Shown one piece after another: positions 1 to 9,100 of a stretch of DNA of 64,000 nt (positions within the stretch are counted from its first letter, which is position 1; each line of letters begins with the position of its first letter). The notes beneath the pieces were generated by a model. It saw only the letters and a program-made list of their open reading frames with translations. It had not been told where the DNA came from and ran no database searches. The stretch is from Holosporaceae bacterium (GTDB taxonomy: Bacteria; Pseudomonadota; Alphaproteobacteria; UBA3830): the NCBI GenBank assembly GCA_031288395.1, contig JAITRM010000012.1, forward strand, positions 39,900 to 103,899, given 5' to 3'. A program made the position numbers and the translations under genes.

Positions 1-1605
1 GTGCTTCTCGAGTGCGGGGATTCTTTGGATAGCATTTCCGCCGTTGGAACGGCCATCGTCGGCTACGTTTCCCGCATGGCCGGCATAGGCCTAAACGCCG
101 GCCAAATAAGAGCCAAGGGCTCTCCAGTCAGGAACGGAGCCGTTTATCACACGGGAATTACTCCGTTTTTGAAATTCTTTCAGGCTGCGGTTCAGTGCTG
201 TTCAGCCGGGGGAGTGAGAAGTGGAGCGGCCACGGTTTACTATCCCCTCTGGCATCTCGAAGTTGAGGATATGTTGGTGCTGAAGAACAACAGAGGGACG
301 GAGGAAAATCGCGTTCGACATATGGATTATGCGGTTCAGACAAATGGATTTCTCTACAAAAGACTGCAGCAGGGAAAAGACATCACTTTGTTTTCTCCCC
401 ACGAGGTTACAGACCTGTATCAGGCGTTTTTTAGGGACCAGGAAAAATTTGCTGAACTGTATGAAAAGTATGAGGCCGACGACTCCATAAAATTCAAAAA
501 AAGGATAAAATCATCCGAGCTTTTCTCCATTCTAATGAGGGAAAGATCCAGCACCGGACGCCTATACATAATGAACGTGGACCACTGCAATACTCATTCG
601 TCATTTCTGGAAGAAATCGCTCCCATTAGGCAATCGAATTTATGCTCCGAAATAACGTTGCCCACAAAGCCTCTCAGCAATTCCGACAAAGATGCCGGAG
701 AGATTGCCCTCTGCATTCTGGCGGCGGTTAACGTTGGAAAAATTGGACTGGATCGGGAAAAAATGCGCCAATGCACCCGATTGCTTGTGTACGCTCTGGA
801 TGCTCTAATCGATTATCAGAATTATCCGATTTACGAAGCCGAGCAAAGCACAAAAAAGAGACGTGCGCTTGGCATAGGAGTCATAAATTTTGCGAATTTT
901 CTAGCAAAACGTAATCTTAAAATATCCTCCGCCGAAAGTTTCAAAGCAACCCATGAATTATTCGAAATGTTTCAGTATTACTGCATCGATGCCTCGGTGG
1001 AACTTGCCAAAATCAAAGGAGCCTGTGAACAGTTCAATGAAACGAAATACTCGAGGGGAATTCTGCCAATTGACACGTATTACGGGAAGGGATTGGATAA
1101 AATTATCGGCCCCGATTCCCTCCAAATGGATTGGGAAGCTCTGCGGGGGAAAATTCTGAAACATGGCATGAGAAACAGCACGCTTACGGCGCTTATGCCG
1201 TCGGAAACTTCTTCCCAGGTGAGCAATTCCACCAATGGAATCGAGCCGCCAAGGGCTCTAATCTCCGTCAAGCAAAGCCGGGACGGAGTTCTTAAACAGG
1301 TGGTTCCGGACATCGAAACCATCGGAAAAAACTACGAACTGCTGTGGCATATGGAGGATAACCGGGGCTATCTGACCAACGTTGGCCTGATGCAGAAATT
1401 CCTGGATCAATCCATTTCCGCAAACACGAATTATGACCCGACGAAATTCCACGACGGAAAAATTTCCATGCAAACCATGCTAAAAGATTTGCTGTATGCG
1501 TATTCGGTTGGCATCAAGACTCTCTACTATCACAACACCAGGGATAATGCCTCCGAAGAACAAATACTGGATGACGCCTGCCCCGCCGGAGGCTGTAAAA
1601 TCTAG
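1..1605 (+). CDS. nrdA: Ribonucleoside-diphosphate reductase class Ia, alpha subunit (5' truncated by window edge)
   Basis: This is the large subunit of class Ia ribonucleotide reductase, which reduces ribonucleoside diphosphates to deoxy forms in the cytoplasm together with NrdB. The frame is open from the first base and matches NrdA of E. coli (761 aa) from roughly its residue 226, so about 225 N-terminal residues, including the first redox-active cysteine, lie outside the window. Visible residues (window numbering): Cys215 in SNLCSEI, the thiyl-radical site; Cys238 in EIALCIL, the second redox cysteine; the Tyr509-Tyr510 pair in KTLYYHN, for radical transfer; and the swinging C-terminal cysteine pair Cys527 and Cys532 near the end (ACPAGGCKI). 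LMPSETSSQ is also present. All expected catalytic residues in the visible part are intact. nrdB is not in view. Family assignment is secure. Confidence 0.97.
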   Translation: MLLECGDSLDSISAVGTAIVGYVSRMAGIGLNAGQIRAKGSPVRNGAVYHTGITPFLKFFQAAVQCCSAGGVRSGAATVYYPLWHLEVEDMLVLKNNRGTEENRVRHMDYAVQTNGFLYKRLQQGKDITLFSPHEVTDLYQAFFRDQEKFAELYEKYEADDSIKFKKRIKSSELFSILMRERSSTGRLYIMNVDHCNTHSSFLEEIAPIRQSNLCSEITLPTKPLSNSDKDAGEIALCILAAVNVGKIGLDREKMRQCTRLLVYALDALIDYQNYPIYEAEQSTKKRRALGIGVINFANFLAKRNLKISSAESFKATHELFEMFQYYCIDASVELAKIKGACEQFNETKYSRGILPIDTYYGKGLDKIIGPDSLQMDWEALRGKILKHGMRNSTLTALMPSETSSQVSNSTNGIEPPRALISVKQSRDGVLKQVVPDIETIGKNYELLWHMEDNRGYLTNVGLMQKFLDQSISANTNYDPTKFHDGKISMQTMLKDLLYAYSVGIKTLYYHNTRDNASEEQILDDACPAGGCKI

Positions 1606-1681
1606 CGGATTCTCAACGGCGGAAAATTGACAATTAAGATATAATGCCGTAGCCTGTGCTGGTCGGTTTGGGGATGACGCG

Positions 1682-2290
1682 ATGCAGTTCCAAGCGCAAA
1701 ATATTCATCAGAACGCGGATTTAATGCCGGTTTTGAGTCAGAAAACCATCGAATACCACTACGGGAAGCACCACTGTGGCTATGCCAGGACACTCAACGC
1801 TTTGGTGGAAAACACGGAGTTTGCGGGAAGGACTCTTGAGGAAATTATACTTCAATCGAGGGGAGTTGATCAGAAGATATTCAACAACGCTGCCCAGCTG
1901 TTCAACCATGATTTCTACTGGAGATGCCTGAAGATTCACTCCGAACGGCCGATCGGGAAGCTGAGAAAACTGGTGGAAGCGCAATTTGCATCGTTCGAAG
2001 AGTTTGAGGACCAGTACATAACATACGCCAACACAATGTTCGGCAGCGGATGGAGTTGGTTGGTTCTGGAAAATGGTCGACTGGCGTTTTTCAACAGCCA
2101 AAACGCCGAGACTCCGGTTGGCACCCATCGGTCGGCGATCTGCGTCATAGACCTGTGGGAGCACGCCTACTACATCGACTATTACAATGACCGCGCCCTG
2201 TATATCAGCAGAATTATCAAAGAATGCATTAATTGGAAATTTTGCGAATCACAGCTGGACGCCTGCGCTTCTTACGTAACCCTCGCTTGA
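1682..2290 (+). CDS. sodB: Superoxide dismutase, Fe type
   Basis: Fe/Mn-family superoxide dismutase of 202 aa, the usual length, converting superoxide to peroxide and oxygen in the cytoplasm. The four metal ligands are visible: His26 in EYHYGKHH, His76 in FNHDFYW, and Asp157 and His161 in IDLWEHAYY. Gln72 in NNAAQLFNH sits where iron enzymes carry the outer-sphere glutamine; manganese enzymes have glycine here, so the iron form is favoured. GSGWSWLV is also a family signature. The ATG at 1682 is preceded by a GGGGA ribosome site about eight bases upstream. No signal peptide is present. It lies 76 bases after nrdA on the same strand; a perfect TATAAT at 1640-1645 could be a -10 box but lacks a well-placed -35. 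Confidence 0.95.
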   Translation: MQFQAQNIHQNADLMPVLSQKTIEYHYGKHHCGYARTLNALVENTEFAGRTLEEIILQSRGVDQKIFNNAAQLFNHDFYWRCLKIHSERPIGKLRKLVEAQFASFEEFEDQYITYANTMFGSGWSWLVLENGRLAFFNSQNAETPVGTHRSAICVIDLWEHAYYIDYYNDRALYISRIIKECINWKFCESQLDACASYVTLA

Positions 2291-2297
2291 GACCTTG

Positions 2298-3170
2298 ATG
2301 CATTTTAAACTTGGACGGGCACTTTTTTCCAAAGAAAAACAAGGGTACCTTTGGGTGGTTTTTGGGGTATGCCTCTACTCGTTTTCCGACGCTATCATGA
2401 AATACTTTATGCCTCTTTACGGCGTGCACCAGGTGACGTTTCTGCGGACGGTTTTTCGCTTTATGCCATTCGTGCTAGTCGCATTCCACGGACGGATTAA
2501 CCCATTTAGAAGCGATAGGAAAAAAGAGAACATCTTCCGATCGCTGTTGGCCTCCGCTGGAACCTATTTCTTCATGTGCGCCTACGGTTACTCTCCCATG
2601 ACGGACGTTTTTGTGGTCGGATTGACAACTGCAATATTCGTAATTCCGCTAAGCGTCTGGATATTAAAGGAAAAATTTTGTCTGCGAAATGTGCTGGCTG
2701 TTCTGTTGGGCTTTGGAGGAATATGGCTTGCATTCAGACCCGGCAGTGGAATTTTTCAATTGGGAATTATGTTCGCTCTAATGGGAGCAATTATTTCCGC
2801 TATAAATCAAGTGATTATCAAGAGATTGACGTCTACGGAGAGCGAGCTCACGATAATTTTCTACCACCATCTTTCCCTCGCTTTGATTTCGGCCTGCATT
2901 GGGTTCGAAACGTTCTCTCCCATATCCGGCGAACATGCCCTGCCATTATTTTTGGGAGGAGCCATTGGAGCGGCAGCGCAATATTCCATAATTCACGCTT
3001 TCAAGTTGTCCACCAGCTCCGGATTAGCATCGGCCACATATTTTATGCTCGTTCCCAATACTCTCATAGACTTTTTCCTCTACGATAAAACTCCGGATAT
3101 TTATATAATTCTTGGATTAATCCTAATTCTGATGGGAAATTTGTGCGCTTTTTTGCGCAATCAGCCGTAA
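2298..3170 (+). CDS. EamA/DMT-family transporter
   Basis: Inner-membrane protein of about 290 aa with some ten hydrophobic segments in two halves, the layout of the drug/metabolite transporter superfamily (two EamA repeats). The first half contains YSFSDAIMKYF and FLRTVFRFMPF, the second starts near GAIISAINQVIIKRL and ends in a tenth helix LILILMGNLCAFL. Substrate cannot be read from the sequence; relatives include amino-acid and S-adenosylmethionine exporters, and intracellular bacteria use several of these as uptake carriers. The ATG at 2298 is chosen over the adjacent TTG at 2295. It starts seven bases after sodB ends, so it may be cotranscribed with it, and it converges on prmC with an eight-base gap. 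Confidence 0.85.
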   Translation: MHFKLGRALFSKEKQGYLWVVFGVCLYSFSDAIMKYFMPLYGVHQVTFLRTVFRFMPFVLVAFHGRINPFRSDRKKENIFRSLLASAGTYFFMCAYGYSPMTDVFVVGLTTAIFVIPLSVWILKEKFCLRNVLAVLLGFGGIWLAFRPGSGIFQLGIMFALMGAIISAINQVIIKRLTSTESELTIIFYHHLSLALISACIGFETFSPISGEHALPLFLGGAIGAAAQYSIIHAFKLSTSSGLASATYFMLVPNTLIDFFLYDKTPDIYIILGLILILMGNLCAFLRNQP

Positions 3171-3178
3171 TCGCCGAC

Positions 3179-4021
3179 TCAAACAACGGCGCAAATTGCC
3201 CGCTCTAGGCCGCTCATGTCTTTTTCCACTTTTTCTATTTTAGATCCCTCCATTTGCAGTATTTTTTTCACTTCCGATGCTTGGCCGCAGCCAATTTCCA
3301 GGAATATTGCGCCATGTGGAGAAAGCCATCCTCCGGCAAGGCGAGAAATTTCTTCGTAGGCTCGCAATCCAGATTCTCCGCCGTCTAGCGCCAGAATAGG
3401 ATCATGGTCGCGAACGCTCTTTTCCAATTTCGCAATGCGGCTTGTTTTCACATAGGGGGGATTGCTCACGATGACGTCAAATTTCTGATCGCAGGAAAAA
3501 GAATTCCAGTCAATGTTCAAAAAATCGGCATTCTTGACCCTACATTTTTCTCCATTGTGAATTGCTACGCGAATCGCTTCCGGGCTAACGTCCAATCCAA
3601 GTCCAACAGAGTTTGGAAATTCGCTCATCAGGCTCAGCAGAAGGCAGCCGCTTCCGGTCCCGACGTCCAAAAATCTTAGGGAAGAGGTTGCGTCAAATCG
3701 CTCTAGAACCATCTGCACAATAGTTTCCGTTTCCGGACGCGGATCCAATACGTGCTCATTCACAAAAAAATCGTGATTCCAAAAGGATTTGCGGTTGGTT
3801 ATTTTGGACAGAGGCTCGCCTTCCAAATACCGGAGCAGCATATTTTCTAGGATCTGATTTTCGTCGTCGTCCAAGAATATTTTTTCCAGCGAAAACACGA
3901 CTGACTCCGCGGAAACGTTTTTAATCTTCGCGATCATGGAACGCAGGATTTTTGCGATCTCCCCGGTTTTTAGAGCGTATTTCTCCACATATTCAGAAAT
4001 GATTAGATTCGCGGCCTTCAA
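3179..4021 (-). CDS. prmC: Peptide chain release factor N5-glutamine methyltransferase
   Basis: PrmC (HemK) methylates the glutamine of the GGQ motif in release factors 1 and 2, using S-adenosylmethionine. The SAM-binding glycine motif FLDVGTGSGCLLL and the family-defining NPPY motif (VSNPPYVKT) that binds the target glutamine are both visible, with an N-terminal helical domain before them. Its 280 aa are normal. It directly follows prfA, its substrate gene, with a three-base gap and is the last gene of the ftsE-to-prmC operon. No ATG lies near the prfA stop; the TTG at 4021, with GGAG upstream inside prfA, is the most likely start. Confidence 0.95.
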   Translation of the reverse strand: MKAANLIISEYVEKYALKTGEIAKILRSMIAKIKNVSAESVVFSLEKIFLDDDENQILENMLLRYLEGEPLSKITNRKSFWNHDFFVNEHVLDPRPETETIVQMVLERFDATSSLRFLDVGTGSGCLLLSLMSEFPNSVGLGLDVSPEAIRVAIHNGEKCRVKNADFLNIDWNSFSCDQKFDVIVSNPPYVKTSRIAKLEKSVRDHDPILALDGGESGLRAYEEISRLAGGWLSPHGAIFLEIGCGQASEVKKILQMEGSKIEKVEKDMSGLERAICAVV

Positions 4022-4024
4022 AGA

Positions 4025-5116
4025 TCAGGATTCTCCACAGAAGTTGGCCAGCTGTTCCTCCTGATCGAATTCCACCAGCGCTTGGATCATCTCAGCCAGA
4101 CCCGCCCCCTCCATGATCTGGGGAAGCTTGTATAAGGTCAGATTTATGCGATGGTCCGAAACGCGCCCCTGGGGATAATTATAGGTGCGGATCCTTTCGG
4201 AACGATCTCCGCCGCCGATCTGGGAACGGCGACTGTCCGCCCGCTGAGAATGCAACTTTTGCCGTTCCAATTCGTACAATCTCGCGCGCAAAATTTTCAT
4301 GGCTTTTAGACGATTCATGTGCTGGGAGCGTTCATCCTGCTGCGTCACAACAATCCCGCTGGGAATGTGAGTGATTCTCACGGCGCTCTCAGTTTTATTG
4401 ACGTGTTGACCGCCGGCGCCGGAAGCGCGCATAACGTCGATTTTCAAATCCGTTTCCTCGATCTTCAAATCTACTTCCTCCGCCTCCGGCAAAACCGCCA
4501 CCGTAGCCGTAGAAGTGTGAATGCGACCGCTGGACTCCGTCGCCGGAACTCTTTGAACGCGATGAACTCCGGATTCAAACTTCAGATAGGCAAAGACGCC
4601 CTTGCCGGAAATATTGGCGGACGCTTCCTTTATGCTGCCGATGCCGTTTTCCTGCATATACAGGATTTCGAACTTCCAGCGTCGGTATTCGGAATATTTT
4701 TGGTACATTCTAAAAAGGTCCGCCGCAAATAATCCAGCTTCATCTCCGCCGGTTCCGGCTCGTATTTCAATAATGGCATTTTTTTCGTCCATTACGTCCT
4801 TGGGAATTAGCAGAATCTTTATTTCCTTCTCCAATGCCGGGATGGTTTTTTTTAGATTTTCGATTTCGGTCACGGCTAGTTCACGGAAATCTACATCAGC
4901 TGTTGGGTCGCCGACAATTTTTTCCAATTCTGACAATTCATGCTGCGCTCCGTTATACTTGTTAATTAGCAGGACAAAATCTTCGAGTCCGGCAAATTCT
5001 CGCGATAACTTTGCGAAATTTTCCGAGTCGTCAACGCTGATTAGCATCTGCTCTTTCAAATACTCGTAGCGTTTCAATATATTGTCGAACATCGCTTCCG
5101 GGAACACGTTACTCAT
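4025..5116 (-). CDS. prfA: Peptide chain release factor 1
   Basis: Class I release factor that recognises UAA and UAG in the ribosomal A site and triggers peptide release. The GGQ catalytic loop ([12 protein letters not shown]) is intact. The codon-recognition tripeptide is PAT ([10 protein letters not shown]), the PxT type diagnostic of RF1 rather than SPF of RF2. Length 363 aa is typical. The ATG at 5116 overlaps the plsC stop as ATGA, implying translational coupling, and prmC, whose product methylates this protein, follows three bases later. Confidence 0.97.
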   Translation of the reverse strand: MSNVFPEAMFDNILKRYEYLKEQMLISVDDSENFAKLSREFAGLEDFVLLINKYNGAQHELSELEKIVGDPTADVDFRELAVTEIENLKKTIPALEKEIKILLIPKDVMDEKNAIIEIRAGTGGDEAGLFAADLFRMYQKYSEYRRWKFEILYMQENGIGSIKEASANISGKGVFAYLKFESGVHRVQRVPATESSGRIHTSTATVAVLPEAEEVDLKIEETDLKIDVMRASGAGGQHVNKTESAVRITHIPSGIVVTQQDERSQHMNRLKAMKILRARLYELERQKLHSQRADSRRSQIGGGDRSERIRTYNYPQGRVSDHRINLTLYKLPQIMEGAGLAEMIQALVEFDQEEQLANFCGES

Positions 5117-5826
5117 CCTTCCAGAAATTTCATTCTTTCTATTTCTTGCCTAAACGCGTCGTTTAACTTATCCATGAATTCGTCCTTGGACAATCCTGCG
5201 GCAATTGGAGGAAGAAAATTAACGCTAACTCTTCCAGGTTTTTTAATAAAACCGCGGCGCGGCCAAAAAGTTCCGGCATTGTGGACTACCGGTACTACCG
5301 GGCAATTGCTTCTTTCATAAAACATGGCGATCCCCCTTTTTAAAGGAACATATTCGCCGGGGAAGGAGCGCGTTCCTTCCGGAAAAATCACCACATGGTG
5401 TCCATTTTTGATGGATTTTTCAACTCTGCGGACGGCGTACATAAGGGCTTTTATGCCCTGATTGCGGTCTATGGCAATGGCTTCCGCTTTACGGGATAGA
5501 GCTCCAAACAGCGGAATGCTCAACAATTCTTTTTTTAGAACGAAAACCGGATCTTTAAATTTATGGATCAATATTAGCGTTTCCCAAGTGGATTCGTGGC
5601 GCAGAGCATAGATCGCCGGCCCCTGCAGCAGGTTTTGTTCATTATCTATGGTGAAACTTATGCCTCCAATTTTTTCTGTGATGAAGTTCAGGGTCCGTGA
5701 CAAATACTTCCAAAAAGCGAAAACGTATTTTTCATCAAAAAATACCAGAGGCATTCCTAAAAAGAGCGCTCCAGTGATCGTCGTAAAAAACATCGCATTG
5801 AAAATTAGAGACCTGACCAATAACAT
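5113..5826 (-). CDS. plsC: 1-acyl-sn-glycerol-3-phosphate acyltransferase
   Basis: Membrane acyltransferase that adds the second acyl chain to lysophosphatidic acid in phospholipid synthesis. An N-terminal hydrophobic segment ([19 protein letters not shown]) precedes the acyltransferase motifs: block I is HESTWE, the H-x4-D/E motif in its Glu form, which is common in alphaproteobacteria, and block III is FPEGTRS. About 238 aa is the normal size. The ATG at 5826 is preferred to the TTG at 5832 because GAGGA stands six bases before it. It lies between the DUF218 gene and prfA in one operon, an arrangement common in alphaproteobacteria after ftsEX. Confidence 0.93.
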   Translation of the reverse strand: MLLVRSLIFNAMFFTTITGALFLGMPLVFFDEKYVFAFWKYLSRTLNFITEKIGGISFTIDNEQNLLQGPAIYALRHESTWETLILIHKFKDPVFVLKKELLSIPLFGALSRKAEAIAIDRNQGIKALMYAVRRVEKSIKNGHHVVIFPEGTRSFPGEYVPLKRGIAMFYERSNCPVVPVVHNAGTFWPRRGFIKKPGRVSVNFLPPIAAGLSKDEFMDKLNDAFRQEIERMKFLEG

Positions 5827-5835
5827 CTTCAATCC

Positions 5836-6375
5836 TCAAAACTTGCCAAAAAGCGTTTTTAGGAGAACATACGCGACTTTATGAAATTCTTTAATACAAT
5901 TTAGAAGAAAATTAAAGTCAAATTTAGACTTCACGGCACAGGGGTAAATTTTTAACTCGCACGCGACATGCTTAAGCTCCATTATGCTGCGATACATGTG
6001 ATAATCCGATGTAACGAGCAAAATTTCATCTATGCCATTGGACTTTACCCAGGAAATTATTTCCGCAGCGTTTTCTTCCGTGTTTTTTGCCTCTTTCCCA
6101 AGGATAATGCGAGCTCCATCCACCCTTGCGTCGCCAAAAATATCCCTGAAAGACGTTTTTTCATAAACTCCAGATATAAATATGTTGCTCTGCCTATTGC
6201 TGCCAACTGAACGGAGCGCGTGCGCTATACGGTTGCGTCCTCCCGTTAGCACGACGATATTTGGCGAGCGTAAATCATGCTCGTCTGTGTAAGAAGCAGC
6301 ATTCCAAATAAAGACGACACAGCCAATGCTCCACAGGATGAATGCTGTAAGGCAAAATCCAGAAACCAATCGCAT
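5836..6375 (-). CDS. YdcF/ElyC-like DUF218 domain protein
   Basis: Small envelope protein with an N-terminal membrane helix (CLTAFILWSIGCVVFIW) followed by a DUF218 domain, seen as IVVLTGGRNRIAHAL near the start and LLVTSDYHMYRSIMEL further on. DUF218 proteins such as ElyC and SanA affect cell-envelope integrity and peptidoglycan or undecaprenyl-carrier use in E. coli; the reaction is not known. The ATG at 6375 overlaps the ftsX stop by one base (TGATG), so it is preferred to a GTG at 6387. Its place between ftsX and plsC is a conserved alphaproteobacterial arrangement and suggests an envelope job. Family call is confident, function is not. Confidence 0.85.
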   Translation of the reverse strand: MRLVSGFCLTAFILWSIGCVVFIWNAASYTDEHDLRSPNIVVLTGGRNRIAHALRSVGSNRQSNIFISGVYEKTSFRDIFGDARVDGARIILGKEAKNTEENAAEIISWVKSNGIDEILLVTSDYHMYRSIMELKHVACELKIYPCAVKSKFDFNFLLNCIKEFHKVAYVLLKTLFGKF

Positions 6376-7268
6376 CAATCGATCCACTCGTCATTGTTCA
6401 GGAAAAACAAGACTGTGTTCTTAGATGTAGTCATGACGAGAACTGTGGTAATCACCGGAATCACAGCAGCTATCAATAAATATTTCAGAGTATTAACGTG
6501 CAACAGCTCCGCGGATAGAATAAAGTTCATGCCCAGAACCGTCAGCGCTCCAAACACAATAGATATAAACGATGATCTTACTCCTATGGCGAAATAATAT
6601 CGCTTAAATTGGGAAGCTATATACGAGTTGCTGGCTCCAATCAGCTGCAAAATTTTCACTATGTTCTGATGAACGGTCAGGGTTTGCCTGGTGATAAAGA
6701 TTACCGTGGCGCAAACGGTAAGGAATATCAATATGGACAATAGAATCGCGAACGAAAACAATCCGTTACTGATTTTCAAAATGGGAGCGTACCAGTTGGC
6801 GTGATCGTGTATTCTAACGCCATGAGAAACCTTAGATAATTTATCCGACAGCATCAGAAGATCAACGCGCGTGTTCCTGTCGGTCTCCACGTCAAAAATT
6901 GTTGGAAATGGAAAATCGTCCGGGATTGCGGTACCGCTCAACCACGGCTCTATGATTTTCAGAATATCCTCTTCACGCAGCTGGCGCGCCGATTTTATGC
7001 CGGGAGTCGATTGTATTATCTTCATAATCTCTTCCCTTTGCTTTTCCGTAAGCGATTCTTCAGCTCTATCTGCATTGGACTGAAATTCTACCGTAACGCG
7101 ACCGCAAAGAGCCTTGCTCCAATCGGACGTTAGATTATGCGTAAAAAAGCAACTCATTATGGCTATGGTCACCGAATACATTAGGAATCCAATTATAAAT
7201 GGAATAAATCCGCTGGATTTGTCGCTGTTGAAATTAAAATCGTAATCGTACTTCAATAAAGAAAACAT
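6375..7268 (-). CDS. ftsX: Cell division protein FtsX
   Basis: Permease-like partner of FtsE. In well-studied bacteria the FtsEX complex sits in the inner membrane at the division site and, by ATP-driven conformational change, activates periplasmic peptidoglycan hydrolases. A first membrane helix near residues 20-42 (FIPFIIGFLMYSVTIAIMSC) is followed by a periplasmic domain of about 130 residues and then three more helices, the FtsX topology. Length 297 aa is normal. The ATG starts three bases after the ftsE stop. Sequence identity in this family is low; the call leans on topology and the adjacent ftsE. Confidence 0.92.
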   Translation of the reverse strand: MFSLLKYDYDFNFNSDKSSGFIPFIIGFLMYSVTIAIMSCFFTHNLTSDWSKALCGRVTVEFQSNADRAEESLTEKQREEIMKIIQSTPGIKSARQLREEDILKIIEPWLSGTAIPDDFPFPTIFDVETDRNTRVDLLMLSDKLSKVSHGVRIHDHANWYAPILKISNGLFSFAILLSILIFLTVCATVIFITRQTLTVHQNIVKILQLIGASNSYIASQFKRYYFAIGVRSSFISIVFGALTVLGMNFILSAELLHVNTLKYLLIAAVIPVITTVLVMTTSKNTVLFFLNNDEWID

Positions 7269-7270
7269 TT

Positions 7271-7972
7271 TTATACGTCTCCTTTGGTAGCTCTGTTGGC
7301 ATTTAAGACAATGCGACCATTTTCCAGGGTGAGCTCATTGTAGTGAAACGTGTCCACAAATTGTCTATAATGCGTCGCCACGATGACGCAGGCCCCCATT
7401 TTGTGCATGCCATAGAAAAGATTCATGAGCTTGTGGGCTATGTTCTCATCTACGTTTCCCGTGGGCTCGTCCGCCAGCAATATGTCAGGGCGCGTGACGA
7501 CGGCGCGAGCTATGGCAACCCGCTGTTTTTGTCCGCCCGAAAGAGTATCCGGGAATAAATTAAAACAATTCCCCAATCCAACCCAATCAAGAATTTCCTT
7601 CGCCTGGCACTCGCGACGCCTTACTGTTTCTCCGATCACTTTCAATGGAAGGGCTACATTTTCCAGAACAGTCAGATGAGGCAACAGATTGAAATCCTGA
7701 AAAACCACGCCTATGCGCCGTCTCAGCTCGAACAATCCCTCCGGAGGAATTCTGGTCACATCGTTATTGAACATTTTCAGCATACCGGAGGACGGCTTTA
7801 CTCCCATATACAGGAGCCTCATCAGCGACGTTTTACCCGCTCCGCTAGCTCCGGTAAGAAAGTGAAACGACTTTCCGTGTAAAGACAGCGAAATGTTCTT
7901 CAAAATTGGAACGCCGTCTTCATAATGCAGCATCACCTTATCCATCGTGATGATCGGCTCTCCCTTAGGCAT
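7271..7972 (-). CDS. ftsE: Cell division ATP-binding protein FtsE
   Basis: ABC-type ATPase that drives FtsX. Walker A is GASGAGKT at residues 41-48, the Q-loop lies in [12 protein letters not shown], the ABC signature is LSGGQKQR and Walker B is [13 protein letters not shown], followed by the switch histidine in VATHYRQ. All are intact. The length, 233 aa, fits. The ATG at 7972 has an AGGAG-type ribosome site just upstream. This is the first gene of the six-gene minus-strand operon, so a promoter should lie in 7973-8023, but no convincing -35/-10 pair was picked out there. Confidence 0.95.
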   Translation of the reverse strand: MPKGEPIITMDKVMLHYEDGVPILKNISLSLHGKSFHFLTGASGAGKTSLMRLLYMGVKPSSGMLKMFNNDVTRIPPEGLFELRRRIGVVFQDFNLLPHLTVLENVALPLKVIGETVRRRECQAKEILDWVGLGNCFNLFPDTLSGGQKQRVAIARAVVTRPDILLADEPTGNVDENIAHKLMNLFYGMHKMGACVIVATHYRQFVDTFHYNELTLENGRIVLNANRATKGDV

Positions 7973-8023
7973 ACTCTCCTCAAATAACCTTGCTTCACAG
8001 TCAGTTTAGCACATAAACCGGGT

Positions 8024-9073
8024 TCAAAATAGGCCGCAGATTTTTTCGGTTTTTTGAAAAAGTTCGAAACTTTTCACTTCTTTGAAATCCAAATCCAGGT
8101 ATTGAGAGCCAGTTAGAGAAAAATAGTAATTTTGGTAGCCTTCCAATTTACGCGCTGGCTGGACATATTTTGCCCATTCGCTGACCGGAGGCAACTTGCC
8201 GGTTCTGCTGTGGGAAACCAGCATATATTCCCGGGAGCGCAAAATCTCTTCAACATCCATCGCAATTTCTCCGGACTCTAATCCGACGGACACTATTTTC
8301 TCCATCTCGTCTTCCGTAAGAACGCTCAGCAGGCTGGCGCGCCCCTGTGGATCCAAAAACAAACAACTCCCCAAACCATCCAGCATGTAGTACTCTTCAT
8401 GGCTCTTTGTGGCGCAAATGTTGGAGAAGAAACCTGCAAAGATCGGGTCTCTCAGATGATTTTTTTCGTGAGCTGGCAAATATTTAAAAACACTCTCGGT
8501 ATAAGAACTGAAGTAATGATAAGCCGACTTTTTTATGCTATTTTCGACGTCTTTGAGGTAATTCTCCGACCCCTTTTTTATAAAACGATCTATATATCCG
8601 CAGTTGAAGGCTTCCACGGCTATTTTTTCATCCGCAGCTCCGGTTAAAAGAATCTTTTTAATATTCTCGCCTTTAACGGACTTGCAAAACTCAACCCCAT
8701 TCATTTCTGCCATTGAATAATCGACTACTAACGTAGAAATTTGAGCAAACCTGCTCAGATCATAGATCTTCTGATGCAGCTCATTCAAGTTGAACATAAT
8801 GGATTTCCAATCGGACATACTTCCTTCGTCATCGCGGCGTAGCAAATTAGAGCAATCCAAGTAATTGGAGGAAGATGTTTCGTTTATGAAATCAAGCGCT
8901 TTCAATGGGTTGGCAAACTTTCTGACTGTCATATTCTTGAGTCGCAGCGACTCTAACATAAGCTCCGAAAACGCTGGATCATCATCCAAAAAAACGACAG
9001 TCGTAGGGAAGTAACAGCCCAGAATACCGGCCACATTCACACCAACAGAGCACGCCGTAGTCCACTCTACCAT
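8024..9073 (-). CDS. Response regulator with an insertion in the receiver domain and an unrecognised C-terminal domain
   Basis: A 349-aa protein whose first half is a two-component receiver domain. The acidic pocket is Asp30-Asp32 (FLDDDPAF), the likely phosphoacceptor is Asp118 in LVVDYSMAEMNG, followed by the Thr switch in ILLTGAADE and the conserved Lys in DRFIKKGS. Between the acidic pocket and the phosphoacceptor there is extra sequence of some 45 residues (about 55-105), which makes the domain longer than normal. The C-terminal 160 residues resemble no DNA-binding output domain I recognise. The start has GGAGGAAG upstream. It begins 27 bases after clpB on the same strand, so it is probably cotranscribed with it. 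The hybrid kinase at 12389-14707 is the only histidine kinase in view and a candidate partner (inference). Confidence 0.75.
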   Translation of the reverse strand: MVEWTTACSVGVNVAGILGCYFPTTVVFLDDDPAFSELMLESLRLKNMTVRKFANPLKALDFINETSSSNYLDCSNLLRRDDEGSMSDWKSIMFNLNELHQKIYDLSRFAQISTLVVDYSMAEMNGVEFCKSVKGENIKKILLTGAADEKIAVEAFNCGYIDRFIKKGSENYLKDVENSIKKSAYHYFSSYTESVFKYLPAHEKNHLRDPIFAGFFSNICATKSHEEYYMLDGLGSCLFLDPQGRASLLSVLTEDEMEKIVSVGLESGEIAMDVEEILRSREYMLVSHSRTGKLPPVSEWAKYVQPARKLEGYQNYYFSLTGSQYLDLDFKEVKSFELFQKTEKICGLF

Positions 9074-9100
9074 ATCTAATTTCTTCCTCCAATTCGCTTA

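Noticed and set aside
1627..1645. TTGACA and TATAAT before sodB as a promoter
   Set aside because: Both boxes are perfect but only seven bases apart; RNA polymerase needs about 17. The TATAAT alone may still be a -10.
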